Source of the DNA: Dasypus novemcinctus
Taxonomy: Eukaryota; Chordata; Mammalia; Cingulata; Dasypodidae
Length of the DNA: 64,000 bases
Reading direction: 5' to 3'
Assembly: GCF_030445035.2 (NCBI RefSeq)
Contig: NC_080680.1
Span: forward strand, 113,362,228 to 113,426,227
Position numbers and translations under genes: made by a program
Notes under the pieces: model-generated
What the model was told of the DNA's origin: nothing
What the model saw: the letters and a program-made list of their open reading frames with translations, nothing else
Database searches by the model: none
Shown here: one piece after another, positions 38,150 through 51,830 of the stretch
How the letters are laid out: each line of letters opens with the position of its first letter
Position numbering within the stretch: position 1 is the stretch's first letter

Positions 38150-40265
38150 TGATTAGAGTGGAGGCTGAAAAAAGCTTGGTCACCTTATGAAAGCCACAAG
38201 CTTCTCAGAGTTATTAGTCAGGATTTCATTTCAGAGCAATCTGAATACTTAAAATCCTATCCTGCACTCACCTTCTAAAGAAGCAGGTCTGTGCCAGTTA
38301 CACACACCCATCCCAGGTCGGGGTGCAGGCAGTGCTCAGGGGACTTTGGGTGCCCAGAGCTGCCTGCAGAGTTGTCCACTAGAAATCCGTCTTCAGCCTC
38401 TTCACTCATCACTTCCCTCCACAGCTCCACTTTCACCCCCGAGCACACCCATCGCATCATCTGCCAACTCATACAGTTTGTGCTGAAAAAAGAAAAATCT
38501 ATTTTATAAGTTCAAGGACATTCATAATTAACTTCCATACCACAAAACTTGTAATATCGGTTTGTGAAATAAAGTCACCAGTAAGTATTTAATTCTTCTT
38601 TAAAGGGTGTCTTCTATTATTATTTTAGAGTGCAATTTAGTCATCAAAGGTTTACTCAGCCTCATGCTTATAAATTATATAGGGCAGGGATTTAACTCTT
38701 CTGGACCTACCTGTTCTGAAGGCCTCCGAGGAAGGTTAGAAGTTGTTGTGACACTGGGCACCTGCCTTGAAAGAAGAGGATCTGTGAGTTGGAAGTTCCT
38801 TGCCTCTTTTGGAAACCGGGGGCAAAGACAGATTTCCCTTTATGATGCAATCGGAGGAAGAAACAGAGCTGTCTGCCACGAAGAATCACTGGCTTTTATC
38901 CTCCAGAAGGCTGTTGGGAAACTACAAGTTCATCTTTTTGAGTTTCAGAATCTTGTCTTGATTATAGAACAAAAATAAGAATGGCTTTCTAATTCATGTT
39001 ACAATAGCGTGTCTTTTTTTTTTTTCATGGTGGTGGTTGTTTTGTGTTTTTTTTGTTTTGTTTTGTTTTTCTTTTTAGGGGAAGGGATACTGCCTTAGAT
39101 AAATAAGAGCACAACAAAAAGAAAACACACACATACACACAACCCTTGTATGCTGGCTACCTAAGTTGGAAATCCCCAATCCTGATTTACAGGTTTTCCT
39201 CCGGATCTAGGGTGATGGCTGCCAATCAAGGACCCATTCAAGGCCAATAGGGTTTAGGCACTTTGGCCCTAATGGCCAAATGGAGAACACTACCAAGCAA
39301 CCCTGGAATGCTAGCATCCCCACAAGTTTTCTTGCCCTTACAGTCAAGTTGCAGGTAGAAGGAGGCAGCAGGTGCCTTGCTTGTTTTGGTTGTCCTTTTC
39401 AAAGGACAAACATTTTCAAAGAGTTCAAGAGGCTGCTCTGGTCTTACCGGGTGGGGTTCAGCCCCTGGGGTCGACCGGAGGGAGGGTCCCGGATTCCCCG
39501 CCGAAGCACACCCCTCGGCCAGCTGCAGGCCCTCGCAGCCCTGGGCCAAAGTCATCCTCTCGGAAGTCCAACTCCCCGGACCTAGAGGGATTCCGGGCGT
39601 TGGCAGAGCCGGCAGTCTATCCACTTCGGGCGACATGCATTCCAAGAATGCTTCCGTGGCCAGCGAGGAGCGGAAAATCAGGGGCAAGAAATACTCTGCG
39701 CAATCCAAAAGGTAGCAGAACCGCAGGACTCCAAACCCGGGTACGCGAGCACGAGGGCCCTAGGAGGGGAAGGATGCTGGGGTTCCCAGCCTCTCCCCAG
39801 AGCCCCGCCCCCCCTTTTCTTAGGCGGACCCTCGGTGGCAAGGGGCAATTTTGGCGAGTGAGGGGGCTCGGTGGAGAGGGCGGAGCCTCGCTCGGGAGCC
39901 TGACTCTTAACCGAAAATCTTCTGTGAACACCGGGCTAGCCTCCACTCAGCAAGTGATACCCAACACCACACTCCCGTTAAAAAAGAATAAAGTACTGTT
40001 TGCAGAGATGAGGGCGACAGCACTTCCCTGCTGGAAAATTACTGATCACAAAGTGAGAAGGAGGGTGGGGGTAGGGCTGGAAGGCAGCGTCGGAAGGCTG
40101 AAATAACGGTCGCAGTTTCCTTTTGTCCTCCCGGTGTGCAAGGACGGCTGCCAAGAGCTCGGGGAGCACTTTTCGGGAACCGGGGTCCCACCGCGACGCG
40201 CCATGTCCCTCTCCCCGGCCACTTGCCAGCCAAGGAAGGCCCGCGGACGGGCTCGACCTGACCCG
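38150..40265. other. KLF4 upstream region
   Basis: Unique sequence that turns GC-rich after about 39420. Contains the STAT-type site at 39637. A 244-codon open frame (39372-40106) is judged to be a composition artefact. Confidence 0.4.
39637..39651 (+). promoter_or_regulatory. Palindromic STAT-type (GAS) site upstream of KLF4
   Basis: GCATTCCAAGAATGC has 6-bp arms and a 3-bp spacer, and its core TTCCAAGAA fits the TTCnnnGAA STAT consensus. CATTCC/GAATG also match TEAD half sites. It lies about 1.55 kb upstream of the predicted start. KLF4 is known to be driven by LIF/STAT3 in mouse embryonic stem cells, which makes the site attractive but unproven. Confidence 0.4.
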
Positions 40266-40269
40266 AGTC

Positions 40270-40380
40270 AACGTGTTGTCGCCTGACCTTTACCTCGGCC
40301 TGTCACCTCTTTGTGACTCAGTTTTCTCCTCCATAAAGTGGGAGTGAGAATGCTTAGCTTTAAGCGCTTTGAGATCCTTG
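40270..40380 (+). repeat. MIR-like segment at the KLF4 CpG-island edge
   Basis: ctttgtgactcagttttctc, ctccataaagtgggagtgag and ttaagcgctttgagatcctt look like a MIR body. It lies about 820-930 bp upstream of the predicted start. Confidence 0.5.
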
Positions 40381-40716
40381 GTCCAAAGGTGCCTCGGCGC
40401 CTCGCAGCCCCTTCCCCGCCCCCCCTAAAGTAAATCTCGAGCCCTGCCACTCCCTTCCTCGCTCCTTTAAATCTGCAAACATCGAAACAACATCTCCGTT
40501 TCCCATTCCGGCTTCTTTCCGCCCTTTTCAGACGCGGAACGCCCCTCTGGCCACCTCGGGCTCGCCGTCTCCGCCACACCGTGCAGGGCGCCCGCCACCC
40601 ACCCCGCTCGCGGCACAAGGTGCCCGTGGGGACCCGTGTGAGGCCGGCTCAGCGCCCGCTCCGGCGCGGCGAGGCGGGAGCCGGGCTCGGGCGGACGGGT
40701 GGGAGGAAGGGCCGGA

Positions 40717-40723
40717 TGAGTCA
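40717..40723 (+). promoter_or_regulatory. AP-1 consensus site
   Basis: A perfect TGAGTCA in GGATGAGTCACGC lies about 475 bp upstream of the predicted KLF4 start, in CpG-rich DNA. Confidence 0.4.
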
Positions 40724-40973
40724 CGCGGACCAGCGCGCCCTTCTCCAGGGCGCCCAGCGCGGGGTGGGCGCAGGGCTGCGGGCGCGCTCCCCGACCCCGA
40801 AGCCCCGACTTCTCTGCCCCGGGGGCTTCGAACGCACGGAGCCAACCGTGGCGGCGCGGACGGCCCTGATGGCGCTGCCGCCGGCCCCGTGCCCTGTGCC
40901 CCGCGTCCGGCGCACGGACCGTCGCGGCCGCCGCCGGCGTCAGCGCGACTCCTGCCCGCCAGCTGCCGGGCTG

Positions 40974-41057
40974 GCGTCACGGCCCGGCCCCGCCCGCGCC
41001 CCTCCCTCCCCCGCCCCCACGTGCGCCCGAGTTTGTTTATTTAGCTGCCATGGCAAC
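40974..41057 (+). promoter_or_regulatory. KLF4 proximal motif cluster: CRE-like, E-box, forkhead, RFX X-box
   Basis: In order: GCGTCAC at 40974-40980 (CRE/ATF-like half site), several GC boxes (cccgcccgcgcc and others), CACGTG at 41018-41023 (E-box), GTTTGTTTAT at 41031-41040 (forkhead type), and GCTGCCATGGCAAC at 41044-41057. The last differs by one base from the palindromic RFX X-box GTTGCCATGGCAAC. All lie 140-225 bp upstream of the predicted start. Binding is inferred from motif identity only. Confidence 0.5.
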
Positions 41058-41164
41058 GCTCGGGGGGCCGCGGGAAGGAGGGGAGAAGAAAGGCAGGGGC
41101 GGGGCCTGGCGGCCGGCCACGGCGCGCCGCGGGGAGGAGGCGGGGGCCGGCGGCAGCCGAGGAG

Positions 41165-41171
41165 TTATAAG
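41165..41171 (+). promoter_or_regulatory. TATA-like box of the KLF4 promoter
   Basis: TTATAAG lies about 30 bp upstream of the predicted transcription start, in an otherwise GC-rich setting. Confidence 0.6.
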
Positions 41172-41196
41172 TAAGGAGCGCGCGGCGGCGGCTGGC

Positions 41197-41791
41197 ACTT
41201 CCCCGGCCCGAGAGAGCGAGCGCGGCTGCGGGCGCGCGGGGAGCAGAGGCGGCGGCGGCACCGGGAGCCGCCGAGTGCCCCTCCCCGCCCCCCCCTCCGG
41301 CCCCCCACCCAGTCACCCGCCCGCCCGAGGCCCGCGCCCATGGCCACGCGCGCTCCGCGCAGCCCCCCGGACTTCACCGCCCCGCCTGCAACTCCGCGCC
41401 ACCGCGACCAGTCTCACCTGGTGGCGCCGCCCGCCCGCCGCCCCGGCCACAGCCCTTGCGCCCACGGCGACAGCCGCAGCGACCGCGGCGGAGGACGCCA
41501 CTGAGTCGAGGAGAGCGCAGCCGGGCCACCGGACCTACTTTACTCGCCTTGCCGATTGTCTTATTTTTTTTCTAAGAGTTTACAACTTTTCTAAGAACTT
41601 TTGTATACAGAGGAAGTTTTTTAAAAAGGCATCTCATTTATTTAATCCAAAGAAGAAGGCTCTCGGGCAACTGGGCATTTCTGGTTTTGGCTTCGTTTCT
41701 AAGGGTTTTTTTTTCCCCTCTTCGTTGACTTTGGGGTTCGGGTACCCCTGCTGCTTCGAGCTCCCGAGGACCTTCTGGGCCCCCTACATTA
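41197..41791 (+). other. KLF4: KLF4 5' UTR (within exon 1)
   Basis: This is a leader of about 595 nt, GC-rich in its first half (41197-41520) and T/A-rich nearer the start codon. I find only one AUG upstream of the main start, at 41340. The main start context is ATTAATGAG (T at -3, A at +4), which is weak by Kozak rules. The leader joins the coding sequence directly and is not interrupted by an intron. Confidence 0.8.
41340..41504 (+). other. Upstream ORF in the KLF4 leader, 54 codons
   Basis: ATG at 41340-41342 (CCC before it, G at +4) opens a frame ending at TGA 41502-41504, 287 nt before the KLF4 start. The peptide is proline/arginine/histidine-rich and begins MATRAPRSPP. The human leader, as I remember it, has an ATGGCC at the matching place and a frame closing at a matching TGA, which would make the uORF ancient. 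Its likely role is to tune scanning and reinitiation rather than to make a functional peptide. No function is claimed for the peptide. Confidence 0.6.
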
Positions 41792-45221
<3,430 letters not shown>

Positions 45222-45967
45222 ACCCCGGACCCCAGAGACGGCCCCGCGCTGCCGGAACAGCGTTCAGTATTTTCTACCTTTCACACTTGTCTTCCCGGTG
45301 AGGGAGGGGAGCCCCGCTGGGAAAGCACTACAGTCCTGGCCAAGTTCCCAGCGCGTCAACTTGTGAATGGATCATCAGGAGAAATGAGGAAACCAAAGGA
45401 CAAAAATCAAAAGACAGATGGGGTCTGTGACTCCGTCTTCTGTTCATTCCAATTCTAAACCCAACTTGAATATTCCCGGATTTAGGAACCGCCAAGGGGG
45501 TGACTGGAAGTTGTGGATATCAGGGTATACATTCGATCTGTGCATTGGGGGAGGGAAGGCCACATTCCCTTGAATTGTGTTTCGATGCAATATAAGCATA
45601 AAGATCACCTTGTATTCTCTTTGCCTTAGAAAAGCCATTATTACGATATTAGAGGAGAAAGAAATTCAGGTACAGAAAATGCGTTTTAATAGCCTAAATG
45701 ATGGTGCTTAGTGAATCTTGGTTCTAAAGGTACCAAACGAGGAAGCTCTCAAAGTGCTGCATACTTTGACAAGGAAAATCTATTTTTGTCTTCCGATCTA
45801 CATTTATGACCTAAGTCAGGTAAATACACCTGGTTTACTTTAACATTTGTTATGCAGACAGTCTGTTTAAGCACTGGTTTCAGATGTGCAATAATTTGTA
45901 CAATGGTTTATTCCCGAGTATGCCTTAAGCAGAACAAATGTTTTTTTTCTATATAGTTCCTTGCCTT

Positions 45968-45973
45968 AATAAA
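45968..45973 (+). terminator. KLF4: Proximal KLF4 poly(A) signal AATAAA
   Basis: A perfect AATAAA hexamer in CTTAATAAATATG lies 747 nt after the stop codon. It could support a shorter 3' UTR that still keeps both microRNA matches listed. Confidence 0.6.
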
Positions 45974-46089
45974 TATGTAATATAAATTTAAGCATACATG
46001 TATTTTGTATATTTGTAAACTACAAAGTAAAAAAATGAACATTTTGTGGAGTTTGTATTTTGCATACTCAAGGTGAGAATTAAGTTTTA

Positions 46090-46095
46090 AATAAA
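46090..46095 (+). terminator. KLF4: Distal (main) KLF4 poly(A) signal AATAAA
   Basis: AATAAA lies in TTTTAAATAAACC and is followed about 25-40 nt later by a T/GT-rich stretch (gtttttgttgttttg), the expected downstream element. Cleavage is inferred near 46110-46120. Confidence 0.8.
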
Positions 46096-46814
46096 CCTAT
46101 AATATTTTATCTGAATAATGTTTTTGTTGTTTTGTCATACCCTTTCCCCTTGAAAAAGGCCTGTAAGAGAAGTTCCAGTTTAAATACTCAGCGGTGTAGG
46201 GAGTGTGAGAAGCACCTTAAAAAGCCAACTTTCTCACAACAGACACTAAAAGACAAGCTAATTAAGTTTTACCATAAGGGGTACTATCAGGGTTGTAGGC
46301 TGAGAACCTGGTGTATTATAAGTTACAGAATTCTCTCACCCTGTTCTGGGTGGCTCTTTCCAAATGCTTCTTGTCAACTGTTACTTTAAAGGTCCATAAA
46401 GGCAGTTTCTTTGAGGTTGCCCAGTTTGATAGGAAAGAATCAGAAAATAAACATTCCTTTCAGTTTCACAGTTTTAAAAATCTTTTTTATTAAAAAAAAT
46501 TAATGGTTTGTCCTTAATTAAAATTAAGTGAAAATATCAAACTTGTTTCTACCGAGATCTGGCCTTGTACTTCTCACAATTTGAGTAACAAAATAACCTA
46601 TCCACAGCCAACAATCCCAAGAACATAGTTACACACTGCCCTCCTGAGGATTTAAAGATTCATTTATGCTTCATGTGTTACGGATATTTTATTTCTACAG
46701 GTTATGTTATAAAGAAGTCTTACCAAATTTGCTAACATTGCTTTAAAACATCAGTCCCTCTAAAGAGGGCAAACAGACTGAAACAAAAGCTTGAATTAAA
46801 ATTCCATACTAATA

Positions 46815-46915
46815 CAAGCTGTTGGGGGGGGAGGGAAGATAAGAGAACTCTGTATTTTCTGCATTTTTCTATAAACCTACAACTTCCAAAATTTTTAAAA
46901 ATATATTCAAAACTT
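46815..46915 (+). mobile_element. L1 3' terminus fragment
   Basis: gggggggagggaagataaga ... ataaacctacaacttccaaaa resembles the last bases of an L1 3' UTR. It lies about 700 bp after the KLF4 poly(A) site. Confidence 0.5.
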
Positions 46916-47050
46916 TAAAAACTAAGTATAAAATGTATTTTTAAATGTTTCTCTAAGTTTGTAGCATTTATATTTCTGAGGTTATTAAAGATTAACACAT
47001 TACTGAGGCTTGACAGTATATTAAATCAAGTGTTAAAAGTAAGTACCCCA

Positions 47051-47197
47051 TTACCAAATCCAATGGATGTGTCATGATGATGGGAACGAGTGTTGTTGGG
47101 GGGGGAGAGGGGGGGGTGGGGGGGTGGGGTTGAATGGGACCTCACATATATATTTTTAATGTAATATTATTACAAAGTCAATTAAAAAAAAAAAAAA
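47051..47197 (+). mobile_element. 5'-truncated L1-like module with perfect 16-bp TSD
   Basis: 147 bp: aaatccaatggatgtgtcat through a G-rich tract to aatgtaatattattacaaag and poly(A). Target duplication aaaagtaagtacccca is perfect at 47035-47050 and 47198-47213. It matches the tail of copy A at 13761-13940 (opposite strand). Very recent. Confidence 0.9.
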
Positions 47198-47529
47198 AAA
47201 AGTAAGTACCCCAGATTTTGAAGTTAATAGGTAACTATCACAAAATGAAAACATTTGTGGATTAGAATCATTTGTCGACACTTTGATATATATTTAACGC
47301 TATCCAGAAGACGGGAGCTGACTGGTATCTTCTCTGAAGTGCTTATAATTATTATCATTGTATCTGGTGGCCAAGGGTGTGTTTACACTGAGGGCATTTC
47401 ACAAATGGAATGAGCTAGAATTAATAAGAGGCTCACGGTAGATCAATACTAAGTATTTCCATTGGCTTTTAAAAGTCCAACATGACTGGAAAACATGGGA
47501 TATATCTTTGCTAAGAAAAAACAGGTGCA

Positions 47530-47790
47530 TCAATAGGATGGAATTTTATATGACCAAGGACATATTCAAAGCATATTTAATGACTGGAAAAATATTCATG
47601 GTATGTTAAGTAAAAAAAGCAGGATATAAGGCTAAACGGTGTGTGTATGCATTGAAGGAAAGAAACAACAGGAAATGAAGAGGAAAGACTGGAAGGAAAT
47701 ACCAAATTATTGTTGGTTTTCTTAGATTAATTTTTCCTTTCTGCAGTTTCCCAATATTCTAAAATAAGTATGATGAAGCTTTTTTTTTAA
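47530..47790 (+). mobile_element. Old L1 3' end fragment
   Basis: Landmarks: tatgttaagtaaaaaaagca, gaaagactggaaggaaatac and attctaaaataagtatga, ending A-rich. Diverged. Confidence 0.65.
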
Positions 47791-47799
47791 AGAATCCAA

Positions 47800-50100
47800 G
47801 TGAAAAATATTCTTAATAAGGTAGTTAAACAAGAAAGCAGATATTCTAGTACATTTCTCATTATATTAAATTGAGGTTGGTTGCTCTCATAATCTACCTC
47901 AGGCAAAGCCTCCTGGCACATAGTAGGTCTACGAAAAAGGTGTACTTAATGGGTGTTGCCATTTTCATATTGCAAATATATATAAAACATCTTTCTCATA
48001 GAGAAAAATTCATTCTGAAACAATTAAGACATTTTAAATTTATTCAAATTTTTCTGATCCCATAGGATAACTTGACCCAGCATTAACTTTCTCTAACCTG
48101 AAATGAGAAAGCTTCAATGTCTATAATGAATGAGGAAAATTTTCCAAAACTTTAACAGGACAAAACACTATTCATCATGCCTAAATAGCGAAGCCATTTA
48201 GTTCCTATCCGGTTGAACTCTTAAGTGTACTGTCATTATATAGTTACAAAACCATTTATACTACATTATAAAGAGTACCTAATAATTGAGATGCCTGCTA
48301 ACTTTTTTTCTTATGATATTTCATTTTATACGTCCTAGATTTTAACTTGTGTGTATGCATACACACAAAAGTAACCAGTGTTTCCTATACAACAGACTTT
48401 CCGTCCACCTCTTTTCCGCAAAATATTCTTTCTACCTCAAAAATATTTGACTCTTATAAATCTGTTTTGGTTTATGAAAACCAAATAGGTACCTTCTTCA
48501 CCATCTTAAGTAGGATGGTTTAAGGGAAATAATTCTTTACTTTCAAAAATTACTCCCCCCTCCAAAAAAAAATTCCCATTTTTAGAAGCATGAAATATTG
48601 TTTCATATTTGGGAATAATAATTTTTAAATGTAAGAAAGCCTAAGTGAGGCAGTCTTTAGCTTTTGCTTTTATTTTTCGTGTGTATGCTTTTCTAAATTT
48701 TTTTCCCCTCTTTTTGCTTACTTTTTTGGGTCTTTTTCTCTTTTCTTTTTGTTTATTTTTATTCATTTTTCTTAGTCCTTAGCCTTTGTAAGCAAATCCA
48801 CCGGGAAAATATTGAAGCAGACTGTGTAGGGAAAAAAAAACACAACATGGTGATACCTGTTGTACTTTGATATATAGGAGAATCTAAATTTAGCAACTTA
48901 TGTCAGCCACCTGTTCTATTATATCTTCTGGCCCCTGGAGCTCCATTCAGTACAATAACAGACAAGTATAAATGGATTTCTAGTCCAGATAATTCCCCTC
49001 TCTCCCCTTTCCTTTTCTTCTCTCATACACACATCACAAGCCTACAGAAACCTTATTTTATCTTTTTGTTTGATCATTTTACTCATTTTTAAATTTTATT
49101 ATGTATTATATGTTTTATGCATTATTTTATTTCTTTCATTTTCTTAGCACCTCCTGCAATCTATTGTATGACACGTTTTCATTGAGCTAAACCAAAGCTG
49201 TGTCTGCCTCCTAAAGGTTGTTTATGAAACTATCATTTATTGCTCACATGCAATCATTCAATGAGAGTTCCTATAAAATCACTAAGATGTCTTCATAAGG
49301 AATGCTGTGGAATAGATCACAATTGTTCTACCCGTGAAAACTCCAGGAAGCTGCTGTTAAAATCAGAATGCTGTATGGAAACTAGCTAAAGCCGGGGTTT
49401 TTGTTTGTTTTTTAAATGTTAAGTGAAACCAAAACAAAAATTGGAAATAAACCACCTTTACCTTAAACATTAAAGTGAATTTTGAGTATATTTCTCACCC
49501 TCTCCTGAGAAACCCACACATTCTTAAAACCTTAAGAAGTACCAGGAGCTTCAAGGCCATGATCACAGTTGAAACACCCAGGCTAGCATAAACAAAAATC
49601 TTTCAGGCTTCCATCAGGGTTCCTACGGCCAGTGAAGTCTGTTGGGAAGGGAGGGAGGGGCCTGGGGGTAGGAACATCAAATTCCTTCTCCGGAATTGTG
49701 TCCCTTCGGAGTCCATCATTTTCATGTTTTTCCACGTTTTCATGGTTTTCCACGATGCCCTTGGTGTAATATCACTTTTTCGAATGGCTTTGGTGCTCTG
49801 ACACCCTAGATGAGTCAGCAGGTTGCAACGGTTCCACCCAAATAGCCTTCTCCACTTGTTCTTAAAGGAAAACGAGGAAACAAGTAGAAACCCAGTTTGA
49901 CAACAAAAAGTCACCCCTTTGACATCCCCTCTGAGTGTGGGTAACAGTATTTTTTCACTGATGCAACGTAGTAAGTATAATAACACCTCAGAGTGTGGGG
50001 ACCATTTGTCATCTTCTTATGTTTCTTTTGTCTAGGTTACACGTTATCATCTAAACAGCAAGAAATGAGAAGTAGCTCCTTACAGAGATATAGAAGGACA
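47800..50100. other. AT-rich unique DNA downstream of KLF4
   Basis: No gene and no firm transposon seen. Contains long T-rich runs near 48660-48790. Confidence 0.45.
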
Positions 50101-50150
50101 GATGGATAGAACATTAGATAGACGGTACATGGATAGAAAGATGATAGAGA

Positions 50151-50217
50151 CGGATGGATGGGTGGATGGATGGATGGATGGATGGATGGATGGATGGATG
50201 GATGGATGGATGGATAG
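50151..50217. repeat. (GGAT)n tetranucleotide repeat
   Basis: About 16 GGAT units, preceded by diverged gatagaca/gatgga units from about 50100. Confidence 0.95.
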
Positions 50218-50468
50218 AGCAAGCAAGCCCTTTGTGGAGGTTTGACAATTATCTAGTTAAATCGACTAATGCAGTCAAACCTAGCCAGTCCAGGGTGTCT
50301 CCTGGGAGTTTGAGTGGGGTTTTGATATCTATTTCACCTATAATATTTGAACCTGTACTAATTGGCACCACCTCGACATATCATGAGTAATGCCAGGTCC
50401 CAGTGACACAGACAACGTCAATGCACCTAGGTGTTGCACCTGCTTACCCACATAAAAGCTAAAATGGG

Positions 50469-50734
50469 GCGAAGCGGCTATGGCTCACTCAGTTGGGCTC
50501 CCGTCTACCATATGGGAGGCCCTGGGTTGGCACCCCGGGGCCTCCTTGTGAAGGCAGCCTCGCCCGCATGCTGTGGAGAGCCACCCAGCCCGAAAGCGCC
50601 GTGGAGCACCGACTCAGGAAGGTGATGCAACAAAAAGGGAGACAAGCAAAAACACAGAAGAATGCACAGCGAATGGACACAGGGAGCAGATAGCAAGCAA
50701 AAAACCGCAAAGTGGGGGTTGGGGGGATTAAAAA
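50469..50734 (+). mobile_element. DAS-type SINE, internally shortened form with perfect 15-bp TSD
   Basis: Head and tail are intact, but the GC-rich body is about 150 bp shorter than in the long copies. Perfect target duplication aaaagctaaaatggg at 50454-50468 and 50735-50749 shows that this short form inserted as such. Confidence 0.92.
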
Positions 50735-50954
50735 AAAAGCTAAAATGGGTAAATAACTTTGCAGAGAAATCCAACAACTCTGGATACACTTGCTGAAAGC
50801 TCAGGAGATAAATGAACTGGTGCAATCCTTGAAAGCAGAGCCCTGTGCCTTACACACCAGGGCAGGAAAAGGTTTTTCTCCATAGGGATAAGTATGCCTC
50901 ATCTATGACCCAGGTCACTGTGAAGTTTATGAACCGTTTCCACCCTCTATTAGC

Positions 50955-51040
50955 CCACTGATTCCTCAAGACAAGAAGTAGTGGTGGGATTTCCCTCTCC
51001 CATCCCCATTTTGCAGATGAGGAAACTGAGGTCCCCTTTA
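50955..51040 (-). repeat. MIR fragment
   Basis: catccccattttgcagatga, ggaaactgaggtcccc. Confidence 0.6.
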
Positions 51041-51364
51041 TAGATGACCGTGTTTGTGTTTCTCATTCTTGCTGACATATTCAAAGCTCTTTGCTCCTAA
51101 TACTGCTGTCTTCAGTCGGCTGGGCAGGTAAGGCTACAGGCAAAATGGATACACCCCAAGAGAGAAGGATTTGCTAACACCCAGGTTCTTCCAGTAAGCC
51201 TGCTTAGAAATCAAGAGCCCCAGACTTTCCGTCTGCCAGCAGTGAGTGCACTGTTTTCTTTGTCAAGGTAGACTAATGGGGAAGCCTGGTCTTCCTGCAG
51301 ATGTTTCTGAGCTGGTAACTGGGCCATAAACACAATCTTCATTTTGAGTTCCAAGGTGGAAGAG

Positions 51365-51830
51365 AAAGCCTTCCTTTCCATCTTTACTTCTGACCCTGTC
51401 CATCCTGCACATGTCTCACCTGGTCAATGTGGTCGAGCCCCTCTCCTACTTACTGCCTTCCCAGGGTTCCCAGTGCTTACGGGATAAAAGTCACTCCTCC
51501 AAGTATGGCCCCCAGTTACTTGTCCAGTGTCCTCTCCAGCCAGCCCCTCCTCCAGTGGACCCACCACGGCAAACCACTCTTGCCCTTCTCCCGCCCCACA
51601 ATGCACCCTGCACTTTCCAGCCTCTGAGCCTTTGCTTGCAGATGTGTGTCTCTGTGGCTTTGGGGAAGGCCCATACTCCCTGGGGCAAGGATTTAGACAT
51701 TTCTCAAAACCCAGCTCTTAAAAAGCCCCCTGTCTTTCACTTTCCTGATCAGGCCTTAAACTCTTACCACTATATATTACAAGACTTTGTGGTTGTGGCT
51801 CCCCCAACAGGCTTGAGCTCCTGAAGGGCA
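51365..51830 (+). repeat. L2 fragment, long
   Basis: cccttcccaggg / tccagccagcccctcc motifs, then gagcctttgcttgcagatgt, ggcccatactccctggggca, and a terminal region near 51760-51830. Creates a spurious 137-codon frame. Confidence 0.7.

Larger units (their letters stand above)
45222..46115 (+). other. KLF4: KLF4 3' UTR
   Basis: This is about 895 nt of AT-rich sequence after the TAA stop. It contains ACTGGAA at 45503-45509 (7-mer-A1 type match to the miR-145 seed) and GTGCAATA at 45886-45893 (8-mer match to the shared seed of miR-25/32/92/363/367). Two polyadenylation signals follow. The segment resembles the human KLF4 3' UTR as I remember it along most of its length, so it is under constraint. 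Confidence 0.85.

Noticed and set aside
39372-40106. 244-codon open frame upstream of KLF4
   Set aside because: GC-rich flank of the island, low-complexity Pro/Arg/Gly, no family.
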